From contig JAHJXP010000100.1 in the NCBI GenBank assembly GCA_018827585.1, positions 1 to 6,309 on the forward strand: a DNA stretch of 6,309 nt. Direction: 5' to 3'. The notes under the pieces are model-generated. The model worked only from the letters and a program-made list of their open reading frames with translations. It was not told where the DNA came from and made no database searches. Positions 1-6,151 of this stretch are shown piece by piece. Every line of letters starts with the position of its first letter. Position 1 is the first letter of the stretch. This stretch comes from Pseudomonadota bacterium. Its GTDB lineage: Bacteria > Desulfobacterota > Syntrophia > Syntrophales > UBA5619. The position numbers and the translations under genes were made by a program.

Positions 1-679
1 GGAGGAACATCACGGCGAAACCGGCGATCAGAAACACGGCCGCCAGGAGAATGTCGTTTTCCCCCGCCATTGCCAGATCCCCCATCAGCCAGAAGATGAC
101 GCTGTGTATCTGCTCCCCACTGGTGATGGAGACGAGAAACATGATGAGCGCCGAGAAAAAGACGTTGACGATGATACCGGCCAGCAAGGTGCGGTTCGAC
201 CTTAGCCGTTCGCCGGTCGCACCAGCCAGCCCCCATACGAGCAGTATGGAGAGGAGCCCGCCGGCGAAGGCCAGACCGGAGATGCCGAAGGGAAGGGAGC
301 CGAGGCCGGTGACAATCGCGATGATGGCGCCCACGGCGGCGCCGCCGGAAACGCCGAGAACATAGGGATCGGCCAGCGGGTTGCGCAACAGGGCCTGAAA
401 GACGACCCCGGCGCACGACAGGGCTGCGCCGACCAGGCCTGCCAGGAGTATCCTGGGGATCCGGATCGAAAAAAGGATCGTCCGCTCCGCCCCGGTCAGT
501 GGATCGGATACGCCGGGGAAACGGACGGCAGCGAGCATACCCTTGAAGACGACGGCAATCCCGATCGGAGCGGGACCCGCCACAAGTGAAAGGGCAGAAA
601 CGCCGGCCAGAAAAGCCAGCAATAAAAGACAAACCCTGAATATTCTGATCAGGGTCAGATGGGGCGCCGGATGGGTCAA
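1..679 (-). CDS. btuC: FecCD/BtuC-family ABC transporter permease, probably vitamin B12 uptake (partial, C-terminus off the left edge)
   Basis: Inner-membrane permease of a type II ABC importer that moves cobalamin or an iron complex from a periplasmic binding protein into the cytoplasm. Reading the minus strand from TTG at 679 gives 226 uninterrupted codons with no stop before the edge; the family is usually 330-350 residues, so about one third is missing. A hydrophobic helix lies near residues 15-35. Family signatures follow: RIPRILLAGLVGAALSCAG at about 73-91, then FQALLRNPLADPYVLGVSGG at about 94-113, and IFWLMGDL at about 195-202. The TTG start is chosen because GGAGGA lies 5 bases upstream and an in-frame TAG lies further upstream without any ATG between. 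The family alone does not separate B12 from siderophore or haem uptake; the cobalamin riboswitch just upstream favours B12. Binding-protein and ATPase genes would be expected beyond the left edge. Confidence 0.9.
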   Translation of the reverse strand, partial: MTHPAPHLTLIRIFRVCLLLLAFLAGVSALSLVAGPAPIGIAVVFKGMLAAVRFPGVSDPLTGAERTILFSIRIPRILLAGLVGAALSCAGVVFQALLRNPLADPYVLGVSGGAAVGAIIAIVTGLGSLPFGISGLAFAGGLLSILLVWGLAGATGERLRSNRTLLAGIIVNVFFSALIMFLVSITSGEQIHSVIFWLMGDLAMAGENDILLAAVFLIAGFAVMFL

Positions 680-684
680 GATCT

Positions 685-698
685 TCCTCCCGCGAGAA
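685..698 (-). promoter_or_regulatory. Ribosome binding site inside a small hairpin (riboswitch expression platform)
   Basis: On the minus strand GGAGGA (690-685) stands 5 bases before the TTG start of the permease and fixes that start. TTCTC (698-694) can pair with GAGGA (689-685) around a GCGG loop, which would hide the Shine-Dalgarno sequence. This places control at translation initiation, the usual mode for a cobalamin riboswitch in this position. The pairing is seen by eye and has not been folded by computer. Confidence 0.6.
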
Positions 699-705
699 TG
701 CGTCC

Positions 706-848
706 GGTGGATTGGTCTTCCGGCTTCGGGCCGCCTACTCGCCCGCCTTCCCCTCACGATTCCCTCGCGAGAGTGGCTTTTCGGGCTTTCGTTCCCTTCA
801 CGGCTGCGGGGCAGCGGGGGAATCTCACCCCCCTTCCACACATCCACC
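706..848 (-). promoter_or_regulatory. Cobalamin (adenosylcobalamin-type) riboswitch aptamer
   Basis: Read on the minus strand, the segment shows the conserved cobalamin aptamer parts in order. GGTGGAT (848-842) pairs perfectly with ATCCACC (712-706) to close helix P1. A G-rich stem with loop GTGAGATT is closed by CCCCC. Next comes GCTGCCCCGCAGCCGTGAAGG, shortened here to its recognisable core CCCCGCAG, followed by GGGAACGAAAGCCC, then AAGCCACT and GAAGGCGGG. Last is the B12 box AAGCCGGAAGACCA (726-713), close to the consensus AGCCAGGAGACCTGCC. It ends 26 bases before the permease start codon, so cobalamin binding should repress that gene. The aptamer identity is secure; the exact ends are set by the P1 pairing. 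Confidence 0.95.
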
Positions 849-870
849 TCGATCTTTTATGACAAGGACA

Positions 871-897
871 GTTATAAAAGAAGCTGCGGTTTGTCAA
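871..897 (-). promoter_or_regulatory. Probable sigma-70 promoter for the riboswitch-permease transcript
   Basis: On the minus strand a perfect TTGACA (897-892) is followed after 15 bases by TATAAC (876-871). The spacer is shorter than the ideal 17, so the promoter may be weak or helped by an activator. Transcription would begin near 864, a few bases before the riboswitch P1 helix at 848, which is the spacing expected for a leader. The -35 box lies within the palindrome at 885-903. Confidence 0.55.
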
Positions 898-908
898 ACC
901 GCATTTTT
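885..908. terminator. 19-bp perfect palindrome with flanking T-tracts: likely terminator of the proA-nadD-SDR unit, possibly an operator
   Basis: TGCGGTTTG at 885-893 and CAAACCGCA at 895-903 are exact inverted repeats around one base. On the plus strand the hairpin is followed by TTTTT (904-908); on the minus strand it is preceded by AAAAA and followed by GCTTCTTTTA. It lies about 70 bases past the stop of the minus-strand oxidoreductase gene and suits a bidirectional rho-independent terminator. The minus-strand T-tract is interrupted, so termination in that direction may be incomplete. Because the arm contains the TTGACA box of the permease promoter, a repressor-operator role is an alternative. 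Confidence 0.6.
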
Positions 909-973
909 CGGAATTTCAGATAAGGCTCTCGTCAAATGTGACGCTGCAGATTTCTTCAGGAAAGACGGGCTCT

Positions 974-2521
974 TCAGGGAATTTCTGCCTGATCCTGACT
1001 TCTCTTTTCAATCTGTCTTATAAGATCGTTGAAAAGGAACTGGTGAAAAGGCAAAAAGGCGTACCAATACACCTTTCCGAAAAAGTTTTGCGGCTGATAA
1101 TAGGCAATGATGGAAAGCCTTCTTTGGCGACCCTCGTCCTGGATCTTGAATTCCAGCCAGGCCTTTCCCGGCAGTTTCATTTCCGCGCGGAGGAGGAGGC
1201 GGCAATTTTTTTGCAGGTCCTCAACCCGCCAGTAATCGATGACGTCATTGATTCTCAGGGTGGATTGGCTCTTTCTCCCCCGCGTTGCTCCGACCCCCAG
1301 CAGGAGCTTGTCGATCGTGCCGCGCAGTCGCCATACCCAGTTGTTCGAAAACCAGCCTTCTTTTCCGCCGATTGCGCAGATGCACCTGAAAAGTGCGGCG
1401 GCGTCCTTCGGGGTCGGCAGGGAATAGGTGTTCGTATAGCGCGGGCCGTCCTTGAGTTCGTAGAGCTTCAGCGCCAATTCATGAGCGGGCGGGTAGGCGT
1501 CGGACCAGCGGGTATGGATCCTGTCCTGTTCTTCCCGGTTCATCGCCCGGATGATGGCCTCCTTGTAGGTCAATGGAGTAAAAGGCAGGTATTGCCGGAT
1601 CGTGTTGTCCTGACATACCACCTCGTTTTTCAGTCCTTCTATCAGGGCCCGGGTGATCGGCGCGGGCACCGGAGTGAAGAAAGCCCCGGTGTAGGAATAG
1701 AGCGGAAGAAAAGAGAAGAAGGGGATGAAGAGTCTCTTCCGGTTGAGCAATTCGGCTCTGATCTTCAACATGTCGTAATAACTCAACACGTCGCTCCCCC
1801 CGATGTCGAAGGACGCCCCGGAGGTTTCGGTAATTTCCAGCACGCCGACGAGATATTTAATCACGTCGCGGATGGCGATGGGCTGGCATTTCGTCATTGC
1901 CCAGCGGGGAATAAAGATTACCGGGAGTTTTCTGACGAGATTCTGAATGATCTCGTAGGAGGCGCTCCCTGAACCGATAATGACGGCCGCCCGCAGCGCA
2001 GTGACGGGAACTTCCCCTTTACTCAGCTCTTGAGCGACCTGGATGCGGCTTTGCAGATGGGAAGAAAGTTCCGACCGGGTGTCGCCGAGACCGCCGAGGT
2101 AAATGATCCGCCTGATCCGGTTTTTCTCGGCGGCGATCCGGAAGTTGATGGCCGCCTGGATGTCCGCGGCGGCAAATTCCCTGCGTCCCAGAAGGAGGGA
2201 ATGGATGAGATAATATGCCGTATCGATGTCCTTGAGAGCGTCTTCAAGCTGATCCAGGTTGAGGGCGTCCGCGGCGACGATCTCCACGTCGGGCCACAAC
2301 TCCTGATATGCCGGGGAAGGGGCCCTGACCATGACCCTGACCTTGTATCCCCTGGCCAGAAGTTCGGGGACCAATCGCCCGCCGATATAGCCGGAGGCGC
2401 CGGTCACCAGGATCTTCCCCATTCCCGTCAACGGCCTGGACGGCAAGTCATGGCAGAAAAGGTCGGTTTCTTCCCGCGGCGGCAAAGGTGGGCTTTCGGA
2501 TGGTGGTGAATTTATTTGCAT
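974..2521 (-). CDS. NAD(P)-binding SDR/NmrA-type oxidoreductase with C-terminal DUF2867 domain (YbjT-like)
   Basis: Predicted cytoplasmic 515-residue protein of the atypical short-chain dehydrogenase/NmrA group. The dinucleotide-binding glycine motif TGASGYIGGRL is at residues 40-50, after a first beta strand KILV. A Rossmann core runs to about residue 240, with AYYLIHSLL near 103-111 and IIYLGGLGD near 140-148. The usual YxxxK catalytic pair is absent: the matching segment reads SSHLQSR, as in YbjT relatives. The C-terminal part from about 350 (YTNTYSLP, AIGGKEGWF, VWRLRGTIDKLLLG, VIDYWRVE, YWYAFLPFHQFLF) matches my memory of DUF2867. Substrate and reaction are unknown. It starts 11 bases after nadD stops, so co-transcription is likely. 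The first 33 residues are proline-rich and unlike the family; an ATG at 2422 (residue 34) would give 482 residues, closer to E. coli YbjT (about 476). Neither start has a strong ribosome binding site. Confidence 0.88.
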   Translation of the reverse strand: MQINSPPSESPPLPPREETDLFCHDLPSRPLTGMGKILVTGASGYIGGRLVPELLARGYKVRVMVRAPSPAYQELWPDVEIVAADALNLDQLEDALKDIDTAYYLIHSLLLGRREFAAADIQAAINFRIAAEKNRIRRIIYLGGLGDTRSELSSHLQSRIQVAQELSKGEVPVTALRAAVIIGSGSASYEIIQNLVRKLPVIFIPRWAMTKCQPIAIRDVIKYLVGVLEITETSGASFDIGGSDVLSYYDMLKIRAELLNRKRLFIPFFSFLPLYSYTGAFFTPVPAPITRALIEGLKNEVVCQDNTIRQYLPFTPLTYKEAIIRAMNREEQDRIHTRWSDAYPPAHELALKLYELKDGPRYTNTYSLPTPKDAAALFRCICAIGGKEGWFSNNWVWRLRGTIDKLLLGVGATRGRKSQSTLRINDVIDYWRVEDLQKNCRLLLRAEMKLPGKAWLEFKIQDEGRQRRLSIIAYYQPQNFFGKVYWYAFLPFHQFLFNDLIRQIEKRSQDQAEIP

Positions 2522-2532
2522 CTCTGCTGACT

Positions 2533-3219
2533 TTACTGCGAGGGCGTCGGCCCGCCCGGCAATTGCCGCTCATCGCGGTAGAGAGAGTTCTTTACGATGT
2601 AGTGGCGGACATCTTCAGTGACCAGGTAGCGGATGCCTGCCGATTCCTTCGCCCGCCGCCTGATGTTGCTGGAGGAGATGTCCAGGAAGGTGACCTCGCG
2701 GAAGTAGATCGTGTGTCCCGTCGGTCCGAGGAATCCCTGCTCCCGCTTGTTGTAGACGAAACGGGAGGCCAACTCCGGCCCGATGATCGTCTCCAGCCCC
2801 TGGTTGGAGTAGCCCGGTCTGGTCATGACGGCGAAGTGGCACAGCAGGAGCAGCCTTTCCCACTCCTTCCAGGTCCGGATCGCATGAAAGGCGTCCTGGC
2901 CGAGGATGAAGTAGAGAGCGAGGTTTTCCAGCCGGTACTTGTCGAGGATGTATTCCACCGTCTCGACGGAGTAGGATGTGCCGTCGCGCCGGTTCTCCAC
3001 ATCGGAGAAGGAGAAGGCCTGATTCCCTTCGATGGCCATGCGGATCATCTGCTCGCGGTGGTAGAAGGGGGTGATGGCGGCTTCGATCTTATGCGGCGGT
3101 CGCGATGCGGGAACGAAGACGATCCGGTTGAGGTCGAAGATTTCCAGCATTTCCTCGGCGCACCGCAGATGGCCGAGGTGAATCGGATCGAATGTCCCCC
3201 CGAACAAACCCCATTTCAT
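2533..3219 (-). CDS. nadD: Nicotinate-nucleotide adenylyltransferase
   Basis: Cytoplasmic enzyme of NAD synthesis that joins ATP and nicotinate mononucleotide to give deamido-NAD and pyrophosphate. The protein has 228 residues, within the family range. It begins with the nucleotidyltransferase signature GLFGGTFDPIHLGHLRCAEE, whose HxGH motif is at residues 14-17. VPASRPPHK is at about 36-44, ILGQDAF at 105-111, and the second nucleotide-binding motif ISSSNIRRR at 181-189, the equivalent of ISSTxIR. A short tail ends in PGGPTPSQ. The ATG at 3219 lies in one copy of the 12-bp repeat that also carries the proA stop codon. Upstream is only GAGGGCGTGAGAAC, a weaker ribosome site than the AGGTGAG preceding the matching ATGA in proA. 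Transcription probably comes from proA through the inserted repeat. Confidence 0.97.
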   Translation of the reverse strand: MKWGLFGGTFDPIHLGHLRCAEEMLEIFDLNRIVFVPASRPPHKIEAAITPFYHREQMIRMAIEGNQAFSFSDVENRRDGTSYSVETVEYILDKYRLENLALYFILGQDAFHAIRTWKEWERLLLLCHFAVMTRPGYSNQGLETIIGPELASRFVYNKREQGFLGPTGHTIYFREVTFLDISSSNIRRRAKESAGIRYLVTEDVRHYIVKNSLYRDERQLPGGPTPSQ

Positions 3220-3227
3220 GTTCTCAC
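3216..3227. repeat. 12-bp direct repeat, copy at the nadD start
   Basis: TCATGTTCTCAC on the plus strand (GTGAGAACATGA on the minus strand) is identical to 3430-3441; the bases on both sides differ. This copy contains the nadD start codon. It looks like a target-site duplication made when the intervening element inserted. Confidence 0.8.
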
Positions 3228-3431
3228 GCCCTCGTAGAAAGTCTTAAAAGTCTCGAAAATGGGACGGCTTCGTAAAAAAGTCCGCAGGCAAGGCGCGCGA
3301 ATTCGAAGAATCAGCGGAGCTAATCCCGAGGAATGAGGCGTACCTTGGCGTACGCCGCAATAAGCCTGCCCCTGCGAAAGCAGGGGAGGGATGAAGCGCA
3401 ACGCAGCATCCGGGCTTTTTCCGAAGTCGTC
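3226..3431. mobile_element. MITE-like intergenic repeat inserted between proA and nadD
   Basis: This roughly 200-bp non-coding block has imperfect terminal inverted repeats. The left one (3263-3283) begins GACGGCTTCGTAAAAAAG; the right one (3412-3431) is the reverse complement of GACGACTTCGGAAAAAGCCC. A second, decayed copy of the end sequence (3226-3243, CACGCCCTCGTAGAAAGTC) abuts the left 12-bp direct repeat. Inside are two clean hairpins: GGCGTAC/GTACGCC with a 6-base loop (3337-3356), and CCCCTGC-GAAA-GCAGGGG with a GNRA tetraloop (3369-3386). No open frame in it looks real and no transposase is encoded, so mobility would need an enzyme elsewhere. End sequences of this type are, from memory, widespread in delta-proteobacterial genomes. 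The outer limits are uncertain by a few bases. Confidence 0.7.
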
Positions 3432-3441
3432 ATGTTCTCAC
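3430..3441. repeat. 12-bp direct repeat, copy at the proA stop
   Basis: Second exact copy of TCATGTTCTCAC; its first three bases are the proA stop codon (TGA on the minus strand). In this copy the ATG that overlaps the stop is preceded by AGGTGAG on the minus strand, as expected for the ancestral start site of nadD. Confidence 0.8.
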
Positions 3442-4689
3442 CTGTCCGTTTCCGTATATGATGAATTTTGTCGTGGTCAGCTCTTCAAGTCCCATCGGCC
3501 CGAAGGCGTGCAATTTCGTCGTGCTGATGCCGATCTCAGCCCCCAGCCCCAGCTCGAACCCGTCGCTGAAGCGGGTGGAGGCGTTGACGAGGACCGTGGA
3601 GGAATTGACCTCGGCAAGGAAGCGCTGTGCCCGTTCGTAGCTGCGGGTGACGATCGCCTCGGTATGGAGGGAGCCGTACTTTTCGATGTGGGCGACCGCC
3701 TCGTCCATGTCCCGGACCACACGGACAGCCAGGACAAGATCGAGGTATTCTGCATACCAGTCCGCCTCCGTCGCCGCCTCCGCATCCGGCAGAATCTCCC
3801 GCGTCTTTTCGCAGCCCCGTAGGGCCACGCCGGCCTTCCTCAGCTCGCCTGCCGCGGCCGGCAGGAACCCACCGGCTATGTCCTCATGGACCAAGAGCGT
3901 TTCCATCGCGTTGCAGACCCCCGGCCGCTGTGTCTTGGCGTTCAGGCAGATCCGGACGGCCATGTCAAGGTCGGCGCCGGCGTCTACGAAGACGTGGCAG
4001 ACCCCCTTGTAGTGTTTGATGACAGGGATCCGCGAATCCCGGACCACGGCGCGGATCAGTTCTTCTCCGCCCCTGGGGATGATCACGTCGATGAACTCCT
4101 CCAACTGGAGCATCTCATGGACGGCCTCCCGGTCGGTTATGGGGACGACCTGGATCGCCGCCTCGGGGAGCGAGAGGTTCAGGAGAACCCCCTGAAGGAC
4201 CTTGGCGATGGCGAGATTGGACTGGATCGCCTCGGAGCCGCCGCGGAGGATGACGGCATTGCCCGACTTGAGGCAGAGGGCGGCCGCGTCCGCCGTGACG
4301 TTCGGACGGGATTCGTAGATGATGCCGATCACCCCGAGCGGGATACGCATCCGGCCGACGACGAGACCGTTGGGCCGCCGCCACATGGACGTGATTTTTC
4401 CCACCGGATCGGGGAGGGCGGCGATCTCGGAGAGGCCCGCGGAAATCCCCCGGATCGTCCCTTCGTTCAGCGCAAGCCGGTCGATCATCGCCGGGGAAAG
4501 ACCGAGTTCGCGGGCCTTCTCCAGGTCCCTCCCGTTTTCCCGGATGATCATATCGCGGTTCTCGACCAGGGCGCCGGCCATCGCGACGAGCGCCCTGGTC
4601 TTGGCTTCCGAGGAGAGCCGTGCCAGGGCGGCGGAAGCCCTCCTGGCCTTTTGGCCCATTTCCACTATCTGCAACCGGATTTCCGCCAT
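3430..4689 (-). CDS. proA: Gamma-glutamyl phosphate reductase (glutamate-5-semialdehyde dehydrogenase)
   Basis: Second enzyme of proline synthesis: NADPH-dependent reduction of glutamyl 5-phosphate to glutamate 5-semialdehyde, in the cytoplasm. The 419-residue length is typical. Landmarks are RIPLGVIGIIYESRPNVT at about 115-132, LKSGNAVILRGGSEA at 140-154, DVIIPRGGEELI at 201-212, the catalytic cysteine at 259 within QRPGVCNAMETLLVH, and ELGLGAEIGISTTKLHAFGP near the C-terminus. The ATG at 4689 has AAGGA 8 bases upstream. The partner kinase gene proB is not adjacent; the next gene upstream is divergent, so this is the first gene of the minus-strand unit that continues into nadD. The C-terminus is intact although the repeat element begins at the stop codon. 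I found no convincing minus-strand promoter in the 279 bases upstream. Confidence 0.98.
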   Translation of the reverse strand: MAEIRLQIVEMGQKARRASAALARLSSEAKTRALVAMAGALVENRDMIIRENGRDLEKARELGLSPAMIDRLALNEGTIRGISAGLSEIAALPDPVGKITSMWRRPNGLVVGRMRIPLGVIGIIYESRPNVTADAAALCLKSGNAVILRGGSEAIQSNLAIAKVLQGVLLNLSLPEAAIQVVPITDREAVHEMLQLEEFIDVIIPRGGEELIRAVVRDSRIPVIKHYKGVCHVFVDAGADLDMAVRICLNAKTQRPGVCNAMETLLVHEDIAGGFLPAAAGELRKAGVALRGCEKTREILPDAEAATEADWYAEYLDLVLAVRVVRDMDEAVAHIEKYGSLHTEAIVTRSYERAQRFLAEVNSSTVLVNASTRFSDGFELGLGAEIGISTTKLHAFGPMGLEELTTTKFIIYGNGQVRT

Positions 4690-4752
4690 CTTTCCAGTCC
4701 TTCCCCGGCAGCGAGGGCGAGTTTGCCCTTGCCGGCCCCGTCATCATCGACG

Positions 4753-4782
4753 TTGACAAATCCGCTGATATTCAGATATGAC
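4753..4782 (+). promoter_or_regulatory. Candidate promoter for the patatin-like gene
   Basis: A perfect TTGACA (4753-4758) is followed after 18 bases by TATGAC (4777-4782), four of six matches to the -10 consensus. The transcript would carry a leader of about 180 bases before the ATG at 4969. TTGACAAAT and ATATGACAA at the two ends form a 7-of-9 inverted repeat, so a regulator could bind here. The rest of 4785-4968 holds only short palindromes such as GGACGCGTCC (4859-4868), and I see no gene in it. Confidence 0.4.
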
Positions 4783-4968
4783 AACTTCGCGAAAAGTCCC
4801 TAAAGCTGTCACTCCAGTGTAAACCGGTGTCGTCAAAGACGGACGAGCGTAATTTACAGGACGCGTCCGGCCGTGTCAAGGCCATTTGCCGCTATTCTCG
4901 CCGATTCCCGGCCTGCGGCGCGTCTCCCTTCTGGGGCATTCACCACGGCGGGCGTAAGGAAAACGAGC

Positions 4969-6036
4969 ATGGTTAACATCCGCATCAGGGCAGGGCAGAG
5001 GGCCTATGACCTCATCAGGGCCGGCGGTTTCAGCCTGGATGAGATTTCGACCTATTTCGGACCGGCGGGCGGCCCCCGCTGGCTCATTGCGAGCGGGTTC
5101 GATCTCTCTCTGCTCGGCGAGGGTCTCCTCGGCAAGAAGCGCCCGGTGTGGCTGACCGGCGCCTCGGCCGGCGCGTGGCGTTTCGCCGCCTGGCTTCAGC
5201 CGGAGGCCGTCAAGAGCTACCGCGCCCTCATCGACGCCTACATCGAAACCACCTACGGCAGGAAGGACACCCCCGGGACGATCCTCCAGTCTCTCAACGC
5301 CATCGTCAACGCCTATATCGAGGACGACGCCCTTTCCTTCGCCCTGGCCCACAAGAGGTACAGGCTGGTGATCCTGACCTCTCTGGTCCGGAATCTGGCG
5401 GCTTCCGAACGGCGGTGGGTGCAGAAGACGGGTTTCCTCCTGAGCTTCCTGGCCAACGCCGTCCGCCCCTCGCTCATCCACCGCTTCGCCGAACGGATCG
5501 TCTTCTATTACGGTCCCCACCCCCCCGATTTCTGCCTGCGGAAGGGGTTCCGCGGCCGCTTTTTTGCGCTCAGCGAGGTGAATTTCAAATCCGCCATCGT
5601 CGCCTCCGGGGCGATCCCCGTTGCGGTCGCCGGCGTCCGGGACATCTTCGGCGCCCCATACGGGCTCTACCGCGACGGGGGGCTCATCGACTACCACATC
5701 AGCCAGGACTATTCGACCCGGGACCGGGGCTTGATCCTTTTTTTCCACCACCAGGAGCGGATCATCCCCGGCTGGATGGATAAGAGACTCAAGCGGCGGA
5801 GGCCGCCGGCGCAGTTTCTCGATTCCGTCGTGATGGTCTATCCTTCGGAGGAATTCGTGGCGGGGCTTCCCGACGGCCGGATACCGGACCGGGGCGACTT
5901 CAAGACCTTCATCGACGACCCGGCAACGAGGATTGCAAACTGGCGGCGGACGGTGGAATTGGCCGAGCCGCTGGGCGAGGAGTTCCTGGAACTGGTCGCG
6001 AGCGGCCGTCTGAAGGATCGCGTGGAAAAGTTGTGA
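4969..6036 (+). CDS. Patatin-like phospholipase / acyl hydrolase family protein
   Basis: Predicted 355-residue serine acyl hydrolase using a Ser-Asp dyad; substrate unknown, most likely membrane or storage lipids. The oxyanion-loop-like GPAGGPRW is at residues 31-38. The nucleophile elbow WLTGASAGAWR (GxSxG, Ser66) is at 61-71. The patatin-type ASGAIPVAV is at 212-220, and the acid residue is Asp236 in YRDGGLIDYH. No signal peptide or membrane helix is evident, so a cytoplasmic location is likely. The ATG at 4969 is preferred because AAGGA (4956-4960) stands 8 bases upstream; the frame stays open 32 codons further up from a GTG at 4873, but that extension has no family features. It is divergent from proA. 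A radical SAM gene follows in the same direction after 115 bases, and no clear terminator separates them. Confidence 0.88.
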   Translation: MVNIRIRAGQRAYDLIRAGGFSLDEISTYFGPAGGPRWLIASGFDLSLLGEGLLGKKRPVWLTGASAGAWRFAAWLQPEAVKSYRALIDAYIETTYGRKDTPGTILQSLNAIVNAYIEDDALSFALAHKRYRLVILTSLVRNLAASERRWVQKTGFLLSFLANAVRPSLIHRFAERIVFYYGPHPPDFCLRKGFRGRFFALSEVNFKSAIVASGAIPVAVAGVRDIFGAPYGLYRDGGLIDYHISQDYSTRDRGLILFFHHQERIIPGWMDKRLKRRRPPAQFLDSVVMVYPSEEFVAGLPDGRIPDRGDFKTFIDDPATRIANWRRTVELAEPLGEEFLELVASGRLKDRVEKL

Positions 6037-6151
6037 AACTCTCTCCCTTTGCTCAGGGGAAATCGAATTCCGTCCTCCCGTTTTTCCCGATCCGATCCCC
6101 GGTTGACGCCGCCGGTTCTCCGTTGTAAGAGGGGGGCGAAGGGGTGTTATC

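Noticed and set aside
543..923. 126-codon plus-strand open frame across the permease start and riboswitch
   Set aside because: It overlaps a structured riboswitch and the permease on the opposite strand, and has no family features.
938..1972. 344-codon plus-strand open frame opposite the SDR gene
   Set aside because: Antisense shadow without a recognisable domain; the minus-strand frame has the Rossmann and DUF2867 signatures.
3216..3401. 61-codon minus-strand open frame inside the intergenic repeat
   Set aside because: It runs through the hairpins and terminal repeat, has no ribosome site, and ends in the nadD start region; it is a chance frame in a non-coding element.
3228..3429. CRISPR array or phage attachment site between proA and nadD
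   Set aside because: There is no set of regularly spaced repeats, no integrase gene and no tRNA; the inverted ends and single flanking direct repeat fit a small transposable repeat better.
3886..4803. 305-codon plus-strand open frame opposite proA
   Set aside because: It mirrors the proA codons and gives a D/G/R-rich translation with no motif, while proA on the other strand is unmistakable.
6048..6064. Short hairpin CCCT...AGGG after the patatin-like gene as a terminator
   Set aside because: Only 4 bp of stem and no T-tract follows, so it does not meet the usual form of a rho-independent terminator.
6103..6131. Possible promoter TTGACG with TAAGAG before the radical SAM gene
   Set aside because: The -10 candidate at a 17-base spacer matches only three of six consensus bases, too weak to call; read-through from the patatin-like gene is just as likely.
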